This document shows, piece after piece, positions 47,997 through 58,028 of a stretch of 64,000 bases of DNA. Positions within the stretch are counted from its first letter, which is position 1; each line of letters opens with the position of its first letter. The notes beneath the pieces were generated by a model that was given only the letters and a program-made list of their open reading frames with translations, did no database searches and was not told where the DNA came from. The translations under genes were made by a program, and so were the position numbers. This stretch comes from Gymnothorax reevesii (taxonomy: Eukaryota; Chordata; Actinopteri; Anguilliformes; Muraenidae), in the NCBI GenBank assembly GCA_029721435.1, contig CM056583.1:51873620-51937619 (forward strand), read 5' to 3'.

Positions 47997-50059
47997 GCAT
48001 TACATTTAGCTAGATAGAACATTTTTGCCACGTGAGGGTTAAAGAAAGGAGATGGACTACTATAACTATTTTTCACATTCTTTTGATCGACAAGCCTGCA
48101 GAGGAGACCTTCGGAAATAAATTGCCAAAGCGCAGAAGTTTTTTAACGCTTTAACATCAATTTGATAATTTCAAGTTGGTTGCCGTTGAAAAAGTGGATT
48201 TTCTATAAAAATTCCAAACAGATTATTTTGGTTTTTGCATTTTCTTTATCTGCACATAGGTCTGGTTTCAGTATCTTTTTTTCAGACTTTCAAGCACTTT
48301 AAACCCAGTGTGGGTGCCCCGGAGCTTCCCCGAATTTGAAACATCATCGGGGGAATATCCTCGTAGATTAGGGGATGCATCGGTGAGTACTTGCAAACCA
48401 TCCCAGGTGCCTCGAGGAAAGGTTATTGGGGAGGTATATATTGTAGCAAGCTACAAGGTGGAACCAGCCTGAATAATTATCAAACAGTTTGGATAGGAAT
48501 CCAGTGCGAGATGCCCAGCAGGGTTTGGGAAAGAACTTTTTTTTTTTTACTGAAAGATCCTCTAACCTCCCTGTGCACTCCCTGTAACTCATCCCACCAC
48601 AAAAACTGATGTTTTTCGCTATCAGCGAATGAAAACTTCTTTTTATTTATAATCACTCGCATTCACTCCACTTACTCCTGCACCAAGTTAAATTGAACAT
48701 TGTTTCCCCCTCTAGCCTCTATTTTTATGATTTTGTTTCCTTAATTTTTTTTCTTAATTTTGATATAAAATTGAAGTTTGTTTAATGAGGAGAAGGCTGT
48801 CGGGCATTGCTTTATTTAGCTGACTGCAACTTGTGTCTGGCAAGTGCATCTGGTTGTTATTATAATCTGTGCTGCAGAGGCCCAATCTTCTCCTTTAGAA
48901 ATTAATCAACTTTTTTAATTTTTTATTGAGTGGCTGGATATACATATTTTGTTTTCTTGCAGGTGTCTAGGGTGGGGCCTGCAATTTGGGTTATTTATTT
49001 TCCGCGAATAAATGTTTTTTTTCCCTTAACCTGTTCATTTTTTCTCTTGATGTATGTACTGTTTTGATTTGAGCTAATGGAAGTAAATCTTTGTTGGTAC
49101 TATACAAGTTATTTACTCTCTCAAGGTTTTGTTGACGAGTTTTTCCGTAAGATGCTGTAGTGGAGCTGAACACAACAAATTTATTTTGGTCTAACAGATG
49201 ACCTGGCGCTCGGACAAAACATTGATAAAATAACTGTTTGGCTACGCTATAATTTATGCACATTTTGGGCTCAGCATCATTCTCTTGGCTCTGGAAAGCT
49301 CCGATGAGGCCTCCCCGGCCTGTGTTCCCGACGAAACGTCAGGAACACATTGAGAAAAATTTCAATGCAAGCATTGATTGTATATTGATTATATAAAGTA
49401 CTCTGAAGATTCTGCTGAGATTGTGGAAGACTGCTGATCAAAAATAAGACCTGCTTCAGATAATCTCAGAAACTTCAGATCTTGTGGGACTTTCCTACTC
49501 AGTCTATTTTTACGTATTTATTTGAATGGGATAGAGTATATTAGTGAACATTGTACAATAGCCGGCAATATAAAAGCGGACAAGTTAGCCAAAAGGCTAG
49601 TTTTCACCAGTAGTCCCTTGCCAGATGTAATAAAGCTACCTAGAAAGCAATAGATAAAAACATCATTGTCAAAGAAATATAATACAATTAGACCACATAA
49701 TCGGCTGGAGACATATATGCATTACGGCTAAACCACTGGCAGATGACAAGCACACACAGCACAAGTAGACACCAGTAAATAATAAAGCACAAGCACAATA
49801 TCAACTAATAATAAGCACATTGCACAAGCAGCACCAGCAAATAATGCATAAGCAGGAGCCAAGTCATAATGATGAAAAACACAGCATACACTTAGGGACT
49901 TAGGCAGCGACGCTAGATGAAAGCACACACAGCACAAACGCTGGCAGACAATTCTAGTCAGAAACAGAGTAGGTAAGGACAGTACAAGGTCATAAAGAAC
50001 AAAAAAGAAAACTGGACAGTAGTAAAGTAGACAAATATCACCTGCTCTAAAAGATGTCA
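47997..50059. other. region without recognised genes
   Basis: AT-rich sequence with an A/CA-rich stretch around 49735-50040. A GACGAAACGTC motif at 49329-49339 recalls the tail regions of Penelope-like elements, but no coding part supports that. Nothing else assignable. Confidence 0.5.
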
Positions 50060-50362
50060 ATTTTGTTTGCAGCATGGTGATGGTCAGATTTTGGCTTCAC
50101 AACATGAATCCATGAATTCCTTGTGCATTGTGTCAATGATTCAGGCAGGTGGTAGTGGTGTAATGGTCCACAGCATATTTTCTTGGCACACATTTTGCCC
50201 CTTAATACAAATTGAGCATCATTTAAAATTCCACGGCTTACCTGAGTATTGATACTGACAATCAGAGTGTGGCTCCGTGGCCACCTTCCACCCAATATCT
50301 AATGGCTTCTTCAAGCAGGATAATAGCCATTTCACAAAGTACCTGGCTTCTCAAGACAGTTC
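50060..50362 (+). pseudogene. element A transposase, C-terminal part, first piece
   Basis: The frame reads HGDGQILASQHESMNS, then VSMIQAGGSGVMVHSIFSWH and PLIQIEHHL, matching the Tc1-type QAGGGGVMVWGIFSWH region of this family. It continues with decay to TKYLASQDSS, where copy 4 of the solo LTR has inserted with duplication of AGTTC (50358-50362 and 59525-59529). Confidence 0.8.
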
Positions 50363-50479
50363 TGTTATGATTCGGCCTCATGTGTGTTGTCTTGTGCTTA
50401 TTTGTGCTTGTGCCTTACTTTCGTTTTATTTTCAGCCTTCATTTCTGCCATCTGACGATCGATTCCCTCTCTGCCAAGC
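50363..50479 (+). mobile_element. solo LTR copy 4, first piece
   Basis: It begins TGTTATGATTCGGCC, like copies 1 and 2. It is interrupted after 50479 by copy 3 and resumes at 58689. The outer duplication is AGTTC. Confidence 0.8.
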
Positions 50480-50816
50480 TGTGACGGTGTGTTCAGGAAC
50501 CACACGCAAGAGAAGGAAATCCAAAAAACGTATGCCTTTAATGGAGTCCGGGTCAAAGCCAAAATACACAGGAATTGCCAAGCCACAATACGAAATCCAA
50601 AAACAGTATCGACTAGACAGACAGGGGTCAGAACCAGTAAGACAGTTGGGCAGAGGTACAAAAACGATAGGCAAAAAATCTTAGTCGATGGGCAAAGCCA
50701 ATGGTCATACACAGGGCATCCAAACACAGAACTCATGGTCATACAAAAATAGGTCAAAAGCCAGAAAGACAAAAACAGTACAAAAAGGGCAATGGCAAGA
50801 ATCAAAGTCGGACTAT
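50480..50816 (-). mobile_element. solo LTR copy 3, first piece (3' end of the LTR)
   Basis: On the minus strand it ends GAACACACCGTCACA. The duplication CAAGC lies at 50475-50479 and 58684-58688. It carries an ATTAAA polyadenylation-like signal (minus, 50537-50542). The Gmr1-like element is inserted after 50816. Confidence 0.82.
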
Positions 50817-51305
50817 TGTTATGGCCCCAATTTGTTATTACATTTATAACACAACAGCAACAGCAAGGGATGACAGACACAGTTTTAAAAACCTCAACAC
50901 ATTTAATTAACAAACACCCTAACAACTAACTAACCTAAAGACCAAGATTGAATTATGTACAAAACATAAATATTTACAATCCCTTTTTGTGGGGGTGGCT
51001 TGGTGATGTCCTGGATGATGAAAATGCTCAAACACAGGCAAAGAAATCCACAAAAGAAACGTCACAGGTCTTGAACAGAATGGCAGGTCTGGTCATCTTC
51101 TTGCAATTTCTCCTACTACTTTTACTGTCTCAATTCTACTCCTTATATACTCTTCTGCAGACCTTTACCCACATTTAGACCTTTTTTTTTTAATTTTCGG
51201 GGACTTGCCCCAGACATGTCCAGGACATGTCTAAACATAGCTCCAGTCTGAGCTGAATAAAAAAAAGGTAAATACTGCCATCCAGTGGCCTATATTCACA
51301 TTACA
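50817..51305 (-). repeat. 3' LTR of the Gmr1-like element (489 bp)
   Basis: It starts TGTTATGGCCCC and ends TTCACATTACA on the plus strand. It matches the other LTR except for a few substitutions, a missing CAGCAA unit, a shorter A run, and an inverted 36-bp segment at 50946-50981. Confidence 0.93.
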
Positions 51306-51325
51306 CCTCCATTCCAAAAGGGAAA
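51306..51325 (-). promoter_or_regulatory. polypurine tract (plus-strand primer site)
   Basis: On the minus strand the sequence just before the 3' LTR is TTTTGGAATGGAGG, purine-rich and abutting TGTAATG of the LTR, as expected for plus-strand priming. Confidence 0.65.
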
Positions 51326-51442
51326 AATTTTGACTCATAAAGGCAAAATTTTTCTTTTCAATACAAAATGGTTAAGTGAACACTTGTCTATATATACATA
51401 TCATCCAATATTCAAATAAACACATGATATATATATACATAT

Positions 51443-54400
51443 TCAAACACGGGATAAGCAATCAGCAATTACATTGTCTGTACCCTTCACATGCTTAATT
51501 TCCAAGTCAAACTCCTGTAAAATCAAACTCCAATTCAACAATCTCCGATTCTTGTTTTTCATCTTACTCAAAAACATTAACGGATTGTGGTCAGTGTACA
51601 CAATCATTGGCTTTTCCCCTGTACAAACATAAACCTCAAAGTGTTGTAAAGAAAGGACGAGAGCCAACAGTTCCTTCTCTATTGTGGAATAGTTTGTTTG
51701 GTGGCGATTGAACTTCCTGGAGAAGTATGCCACGGGATGCTCAATGTCATCAGAGTCACTTCTCTGTAGGAGCACAGATCCACAAGCTTGGTCGCTAGCA
51801 TCGACCGCGATGGAGAACGGTTTGTTGAAGTCAGGAGATTTGAGCACGGGGAAGTGACACAGCAGAGACTTCAGGCGATCGAAGGCTCTCTGGCATGCAT
51901 CATCCCAAGTGAACTTTACGCCTTTCTTCAGTTGGTTAGTTAGACTGAGAGCAATCTCAGCAAAGTTCTTGCAGAACTTGCGGTAGTACCCGATCATTCC
52001 AAGGAAGCGGCGCAAAGCTTTTTTGTTGTCAGGAACTGGAAAGTCCATGATGGCTTGGACTTTAGCATTTATGGGCGCCACCTTACCCTGGCCTATGACG
52101 TAGCCAAGATAGGTGACAGTAGCACAACCAAAGTCACTCTTGCTCAGGTTAACAGTCAGGTTAGCCTGGGTCAGGCGCTGGAACAACGTCTCTACATCTT
52201 TTAGATGTTCTTCCCAGGAGTCACTCCATGTGATCAGGTCATCGATGTACGCACCCGTGTGTGGCAATCCGGGGATTGTAGACTGTATCATCCTTTGGAA
52301 CGTGGCTGGGGCATTTTTCATCCCAAAGGGTAGGACTTCATACTGGTACAATCCAGATGGTGTGGCAAAAGCAGAGATGCTCTTGGCCCTCTCAGTTAAA
52401 GGCACACACCAATAACCCTTCAATAAATCAATCTTGGTCAGAAACTTTGCTCGCCCTACACTATCAATACAATCATCAATCCTAGGTATTGGAAACACAG
52501 CAGTTCTAGTTACAGCATTGACTTTGCGATAATCTGTACAGAATCTAGTACGTCCATCAGGTTTTGGAACTAGCACACAGGGTGAACTCCAATCGGAGTT
52601 GGAGGGTCTGATAATATCATGTTTTAACATGTACTCAACCTCTTTCTCAGCAATCTTTCTCTTTTCAGGATTCATCCGGTATGGATGCTGTTTTATTGGT
52701 TTGGCATCACCAACATCTACATCATGAGAGGCTATAGTAACTCTCTTTGGAACATCAGGAAACAAATCCTCATATTTCTTGATCAACCTTTCAAACTGAT
52801 CTCTCTGTGAGGGTTCTAAGTGCTGGAGTTTTACATCAAGATTTTGCAACACTTCAGTGTTTGACAATTTACATGAAAGAACTTCAGCTTTAATTCTTGG
52901 TTCATCATCTTGAAACTCCCCCTCATCTTCACACGTTTCGACCATTGGAGAATCTGAAGTGACAGCTGCAACCCTAGCATTTCTGTCATGATAAGGCTTT
53001 AGCATGTTAATATGACACAATTGTTTTGGTTTTCTCCTATCTGGAGTCTTCACAATGTAATTGAGATCATTGAGTTTTGTCAGAATTTCATAAGGACCAT
53101 GAAATCTAGCCTGCAATGGATTGGACTGCAAGGGAAACAACACAAGGACCTTGTCTCCTGGTTTAAACACACGGCTTCTAGCCTTATGATCATACCAAGT
53201 TTTCATTTTTCCCTGACTTGATTTCAAGTTCTCTTTGGCTAGGTCACAAGCTGCACGCAATCTTTCCTTGAACTTGCTAATATAGTCTAACAGACTGATT
53301 TGCGGCTCTTCCTCTCGCCATTGTTCACTCAATAATAGCAAAGGTCCTCTCACTTCATGGCCAAACACTAGCTCAAATGGACTGAATCCAGTAGACTCCT
53401 GCACTGCTTCTCTAGCTGCAAACAACAGCAAATGAACCCCTTCATCCCAGTCTTTCTCATGGTCATAACAATAAGTCCTCATCATTGTCTTGAGAGTGGA
53501 ATGAAACCGCTCTAAGGCACCCTGACTTTCTGGATTATAGGCACTAGAAAGAATCTGCTTTGCACCTAGTTCATACTCAACCTGCTGAAACAATCCTGAA
53601 GTGAAATTGCTACCCTGGTCTGACTGAATTTCCCTGGGAAGGCCAAACAACGTGAAGAACTTTATCAAAGCCTTCGAGATTGCAGTTGCCTTGATGTTAC
53701 GTAGAGGTATGGCTTCGGGGAATCTGGTAGATGTACACATGATTGTCAACAAGTACTGATTTCCAGATCTAGTCTTGGGTAATGGACCAACGCAATCAAC
53801 AATGACCCTAGAGAATGGCTCCCCAAATGCTGGGATAGGCTGCAATGGAGCTACAGGTGGGTCTAATTGGTGTTTTCCAACTACCTGACAAGTGTGACAG
53901 GTTTTGCAAAAGTTGGAAACGTCTTTCCGAAGCCCAGGCCAAAAGAAGTGTTTCATGATCTTATCAACAGTCTTGTTAACACCAAGATGACCTCCTAAAG
54001 GTAAACTATGAGCCATTGTTAAGATCTCATTCCTATAGACCTTCGGAACAACAATTTGCCTGACCACTGCCCAATCTGCATTGGCAGGGATATCAGGAGG
54101 GCGCCACTTCCGCATCAACACACCATCCTTGAGATAATACCCAACTGGAACTGCGTCTATTTCTTTATCAGGAAGGGCTCTCCTCTTTAGTACACAAATT
54201 TCAGGATCATTAGTTTGCTCCTCAATCAACCGCTTTCTGGACAGAGACAAGTCTCCAGACACATCAGAATCACCAGACCCATCCGGCTGGCTGAATAGAG
54301 AACTGATAAAAGTATCTGATAAGTCCTCAAACGGAGAAACTATAGTAGGCCAATCAGAGTCATGAGGCAAACCACCTGAGTCCTGACTATTCAATGTGCT

Positions 54401-56284
54401 GGGCGGCACCACAACATCTTCTTTAGGCTTCTTGGCCATAGCACGAGTCACTGCGCAAGAAGGATACAGACATGGGTCCTCATCCCCATCTTCAGTGCTC
54501 GGCTGTGAAGTAAGATGTACAGGGGGAACTACTTTGCCCCCAGCCAGGTCATTGCCTAGCAACAGAGAAACACCCTTTATAGGTAGACTTGACATAAGTC
54601 CCACCTTTACCTGTCCTGTAACTAAATCTGACTTCAAGAATATAGAGCGCAGGGGTACAGATACAGTCCTCCCTTCAATACCTTGTACAAGTATGAAATC
54701 CCCTGAAGCGGTCTCATCACGTAACTCCAAGGAGTCCAACAACAAAAGTGACTGAGAAGCTCCGGTATCCCTTAGGATATATATGCGGACAGGAGTAGTA
54801 TGCTCATTCAGAGCCACAAATCCCTCTGACACAAATGGAAGAAATTCCTCCCTCACGAAGTCAGCTGTATCAGGCTTTTTAGCCCCACAAGAAGCAGGCA
54901 ATTTAGCAGATTGGTTATCTACTACAGGGGTTTTTAACCTTGTTTTCACAAAGGCATTTGGTTTGGTATCCTTTTCTTTTTCTTTCTTAGCTTTAAGGAA
55001 CCAACAGTTAGTTGTAACATGACCAGATTTCTTGCAATAACTGCAAACTAGACCACTTTTGTCACTGTCAGTTTTCACACTTTGATCAGACCTGTTACTG
55101 GATTTCTGAGCACCATCACCAGATTTGTCTTTGTCTTTGGGTGAGGAATCTTGGGTATCACCATAACCCTTTTTCTGAAATTGGGACCATCTATTATTAC
55201 TGCTAGACTGAAATTTGGACTTATGTGTGAGAACATATTCATCTGCAAATTTGGCAGCTGATTGCAAATTCAGTGCTTGCTTCTCATTAAGGTAGGTCTT
55301 AACATCATCTTTAACACAGTTCTTGAATTCTTCAACTAACACCATCTCTTTTAGTGAGTTGAAATCATCCTTGACCTCCATAGAAGTACACCAGCGCTCA
55401 AAGCAAACCTTCTTCTCATTAGCAAATTCCACATAAGTCTGATTTTCAGATTTCTTCAAACCTCTGAATTTCTGTCGGTAAGCCTCTGGAACCAGCTCAT
55501 AAACTCTCAAAATAACCTTTTTGACAACCTCATAATCAGAGGAATCATCTGCAGACAAAGCTGAATAGGCTTGTTGAGCTTTACCCTTGAGGACAGTTTG
55601 CAACATCAGAGGCCAGTGTTCCTTTGGCCACTGGCAACTCTTTGCTACCTTTTCAAAACACTGGAAATAGTTGTCAACATCCTTTTCCGAAAATGGAGGC
55701 ACCAATTTTACCTCCTGGCTAGCCCGAAATTTATTTTCAGTTTGAATTTTAATTTTTAGTTGCTCCATTTGGAGTCTTTCTTCTCTATCGAATTTCTCTA
55801 ATTCAAAATCTCTCTGTCTTGCAAATTTTTCTAACTCAAATTCTCTTTGTTTTTCTTTTTCCTCCCTTTCTATTTTCTCTTCTCTTGCTAATTTTTCTAA
55901 CTCAAACTGCCTTTGTTTTTCTTTTTCTTCCCTTTCTTTCTCTCTTTCTTCCCTCTCAAATTCTCTTTGCTTTTCTTTTTCCTCCCTTTCTTTTTCTCTT
56001 TCCTCCCTTTCAATCTCTAGCATTTTTAATTTAAGTTCCATTTCTATATTTGGATTTTCCACTGGAAACTGTTCCAGATCTCTGGGTGCAAACACATTTT
56101 CATCAATGTAATATTCAACTATCTCTCGAGCCAGTCTTGCTTTTCGCATGGCTGGTTTCACCTCTGTCAGCTCTAAATGTCTGCAAATTTCTAGCAGTTC
56201 TGTCTTTTTAAAAGACTTCAAAACCCCTACGGTTGGTGATGCCAAGAAATCATCCATTGCTGTTGTCAATATATATGTATTCAA
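51443..56284 (-). CDS. Gag-Pol polyprotein of a Gmr1-like retrotransposon, 1613 codons
   Basis: A single open frame. Residues about 90-190 are a highly charged Glu/Arg/Lys repeat region, probably coiled coil. A capsid-like region follows (about 195-345; FSEKDVDNYFQCFEK, QAYSAL), of the gag type from which vertebrate SCAN domains are thought to derive. Next come a zinc knuckle CSYCKKSGHVTTNC (about 412-427), aspartic protease DTGAS (about 504), integrase with a zinc region (GGHLGVNK, CKTCHTCQ, about 760-790), catalytic D-D-E (VDCVGP about 829, SDQGSNF, ALERFHS about 923) and a GPYEI module, then reverse transcriptase (YRKVNAVT, YIDDL about 1345) and RNase H (VDASD about 1492, YTDHNPL, end LSRV). 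No stops or frameshifts; all catalytic motifs are visible. The second Met (MDDFLASP, residue 10) is an alternative start. Its own leader is interrupted, so expression from this copy is doubtful. Confidence 0.93.
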   Translation of the reverse strand: MNTYILTTAMDDFLASPTVGVLKSFKKTELLEICRHLELTEVKPAMRKARLAREIVEYYIDENVFAPRDLEQFPVENPNIEMELKLKMLEIEREEREKEREEKEKQREFEREEREKEREEKEKQRQFELEKLAREEKIEREEKEKQREFELEKFARQRDFELEKFDREERLQMEQLKIKIQTENKFRASQEVKLVPPFSEKDVDNYFQCFEKVAKSCQWPKEHWPLMLQTVLKGKAQQAYSALSADDSSDYEVVKKVILRVYELVPEAYRQKFRGLKKSENQTYVEFANEKKVCFERWCTSMEVKDDFNSLKEMVLVEEFKNCVKDDVKTYLNEKQALNLQSAAKFADEYVLTHKSKFQSSSNNRWSQFQKKGYGDTQDSSPKDKDKSGDGAQKSSNRSDQSVKTDSDKSGLVCSYCKKSGHVTTNCWFLKAKKEKEKDTKPNAFVKTRLKTPVVDNQSAKLPASCGAKKPDTADFVREEFLPFVSEGFVALNEHTTPVRIYILRDTGASQSLLLLDSLELRDETASGDFILVQGIEGRTVSVPLRSIFLKSDLVTGQVKVGLMSSLPIKGVSLLLGNDLAGGKVVPPVHLTSQPSTEDGDEDPCLYPSCAVTRAMAKKPKEDVVVPPSTLNSQDSGGLPHDSDWPTIVSPFEDLSDTFISSLFSQPDGSGDSDVSGDLSLSRKRLIEEQTNDPEICVLKRRALPDKEIDAVPVGYYLKDGVLMRKWRPPDIPANADWAVVRQIVVPKVYRNEILTMAHSLPLGGHLGVNKTVDKIMKHFFWPGLRKDVSNFCKTCHTCQVVGKHQLDPPVAPLQPIPAFGEPFSRVIVDCVGPLPKTRSGNQYLLTIMCTSTRFPEAIPLRNIKATAISKALIKFFTLFGLPREIQSDQGSNFTSGLFQQVEYELGAKQILSSAYNPESQGALERFHSTLKTMMRTYCYDHEKDWDEGVHLLLFAAREAVQESTGFSPFELVFGHEVRGPLLLLSEQWREEEPQISLLDYISKFKERLRAACDLAKENLKSSQGKMKTWYDHKARSRVFKPGDKVLVLFPLQSNPLQARFHGPYEILTKLNDLNYIVKTPDRRKPKQLCHINMLKPYHDRNARVAAVTSDSPMVETCEDEGEFQDDEPRIKAEVLSCKLSNTEVLQNLDVKLQHLEPSQRDQFERLIKKYEDLFPDVPKRVTIASHDVDVGDAKPIKQHPYRMNPEKRKIAEKEVEYMLKHDIIRPSNSDWSSPCVLVPKPDGRTRFCTDYRKVNAVTRTAVFPIPRIDDCIDSVGRAKFLTKIDLLKGYWCVPLTERAKSISAFATPSGLYQYEVLPFGMKNAPATFQRMIQSTIPGLPHTGAYIDDLITWSDSWEEHLKDVETLFQRLTQANLTVNLSKSDFGCATVTYLGYVIGQGKVAPINAKVQAIMDFPVPDNKKALRRFLGMIGYYRKFCKNFAEIALSLTNQLKKGVKFTWDDACQRAFDRLKSLLCHFPVLKSPDFNKPFSIAVDASDQACGSVLLQRSDSDDIEHPVAYFSRKFNRHQTNYSTIEKELLALVLSLQHFEVYVCTGEKPMIVYTDHNPLMFLSKMKNKNRRLLNWSLILQEFDLEIKHVKGTDNVIADCLSRV

Positions 56285-56322
56285 TTAAAAAAAATCAATT
56301 CTACAATTTGAAATGTTAGATT

Positions 56323-57473
56323 TGTTGTGATTCTGCTTTTTGCTCATGTTATGATTCTGCGTGTCATGTTAAGTTCTGTGCCTGGCTCTGCCATGTTATT
56401 GATTCTTGTGTTTAGAGACCACTGACCTTGTCTGACCATTCTTAGATTATGTATTGTGTATTTGGTATTTAGATTTCCTGTTTACTATTTTTCATGTTTA
56501 GATCATTTAGTTTCCAAGCCATGTTTTCATTTTCATGCTTTGCACTTTGTCTCCCCTGTCTTGTCAGGTGTGTATCTTTGCTCACGGTCCCTTGTCTTGT
56601 GTGACACTCATTCGGGTGATTTATTGGTTTCTGGGTTTCAATCTTCTTTCATTATCTCGTGTTCTTCCTTCCTCTCTCTTTTTCTGTCTTACTAACACAT
56701 ACTAACAGTTTATTGTTTTTGCTCAATACTAATCCACACTAACCTTGTATATTTGGACTAACTTACTAACAAGCACTTGGGATTGTATAGCTGCACTTAC
56801 TAATTGACTAATGATCTCTCAGCTGTCGCCCTATTCTAGTCTCCGCCTCCTTGCCTATCCCTAATTATCTCTGCTGCAAGTTTCTGTGGATTTCCACTTA
56901 TACTTTGTGCTTTCCTTTTCTTTTATCTTGGCACTTTAGTACTCCTTAAACGGAGCTGTTGTTTTGTACTTAGGTTTGTCTTGTGATCCCTGTCTGTGTT
57001 TTGGCTACAGCCTAATTCATGTAATTAGTTTATTCCTCATGTGTCTCTCCTTGATCATTGTTCCCACTGATTGCACCTGTTCTCCCTGGTCATGTGTTTA
57101 CACCGGGTGTGTATATAAGATGTCTGTTTGGTACACTTTCTTGTCAGATCGTTCTCCCTAGTTTTCTCGTGCCACGTTTCTCGCCTTGATCTCTCAGTGT
57201 TTATCTTTCTGACTGGACCGTCTTTGATATCGAGCTTTGCCTACTCCCTGTACTTTTTCCGCATTCTTGTTTTTTGACCTCTTTTGTCTGACTACGATTT
57301 TTTGTGATTGGTGCCCTGTGTATGACTCTGGATTTCGGCCTTTGGATTCTGATTTTGGATTGCGGACATTGTACTGTTGCCAGCTCTGTTGGGGGGTTTC
57401 CCCCCTCAGAAATAAAGCCTCCTTTTTGCATTTTACTGGTGTTTGCTCTTGGTTCATTTCGTAAAACCTCACA
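56323..57473 (+). mobile_element. solo LTR copy 2, inserted in the Gmr1-like leader (1151 bp)
   Basis: It begins TGTTGTGATTCTGC and ends AAAACCTCACA, with a perfect 5-bp duplication AGATT (56318-56322 and 57474-57478). It has a TATATAAG box at 57112-57119 and AATAAA at 57411-57416, giving a transcript start to poly(A) distance of about 270-300 nt. It is the least diverged relative to copy 1 in the central part and must be younger than the Gmr1-like insertion. It points away from the gag-pol frame. Confidence 0.88.
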
Positions 57474-57504
57474 AGATTTTCAATAAATTACTCACAAAAT
57501 GGTC

Positions 57505-57525
57505 TATGCCGGACTTGAGCCCCCA
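57505..57525 (-). promoter_or_regulatory. primer-binding site of the Gmr1-like element
   Basis: On the minus strand, three bases after the 5' LTR, the sequence reads TGGGGGCTCAAGTCCGGC. It starts with TGG as expected for pairing to a tRNA CCA end, and its first nine bases equal those of tRNA-Pro-type sites. The remaining bases differ, so the tRNA is not assigned. Confidence 0.65.
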
Positions 57526-57528
57526 ATT

Positions 57529-58024
57529 TGTTATGGCCCCAATTTGTTATTACATTTATAACACAACAGCAACAGCAACAGCAAGGGATGACAGACACAG
57601 TTTTAAAAACCTCAACACATTTAATTAACAAACACCCTAACAACTAACTAACCTAAAGACCAAGATTGTAAATATTTATGTTTTGTACATAATTCAATCT
57701 CTTTTCGTGGGGGTGGCTTGGTGATGTCCTGGATGATGAAAATGCTCAAACACAGGCAAAGAAATCCACAAAAGAAACGTCACAGGTCTTGAACAGAATG
57801 GCAGGTCTGGTCATCTTCTTGCAATTTCTCCTACTACTTTTACTGTCTCAATTCTACTCCTTATATACTCTTCTGCAGACCCCACCCACATTTAGACCTT
57901 TTTTTTTTAATTTTCGGGGACTTGCCCCAGACATGTCCAGGACATGTCTAAACATAGCTCCAGTCTGAGCTGAATTAAAAAAAAAGGTAAATACTGCCAT
58001 CCAGTGGCCTATATTCACATTACA
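57529..58024 (-). repeat. 5' LTR of the Gmr1-like element (496 bp)
   Basis: It shares TGTTATGGCCCC and TTCACATTACA ends with the other LTR. It has one extra CAGCAA unit and carries the 36-bp segment at 57664-57699 in the opposite orientation. Confidence 0.93.
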
Positions 58025-58028
58025 CTAT

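Larger units (their letters stand above)
50817..58024 (-). mobile_element. full-length Gmr1-like Ty3/gypsy LTR retrotransposon
   Basis: It runs from LTR to LTR (each TG...CA) with a 4-bp duplication CTAT (50813-50816 and 58025-58028), a primer-binding site, an open gag-pol frame and a polypurine tract. The pol order is protease, integrase, reverse transcriptase, RNase H, the arrangement that defines the Gmr1 group of deuterostome Ty3/gypsy elements (first described from Atlantic cod) and otherwise typical of Ty1/copia. It is interrupted in its leader by solo LTR copy 2. Near-identical LTRs suggest recent insertion. Confidence 0.93.

Noticed and set aside
49300..49345. GACGAAACGTC motif suggesting a Penelope-like element
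   Set aside because: Only a short tail-like motif is visible, with no reverse transcriptase or nuclease coding sequence near it.
50398..50925. 175-codon hydrophobic frame on the minus strand
   Set aside because: It runs across the junction of a solo LTR and the Gmr1-like LTR, so it is a chance frame over noncoding repeat sequence.
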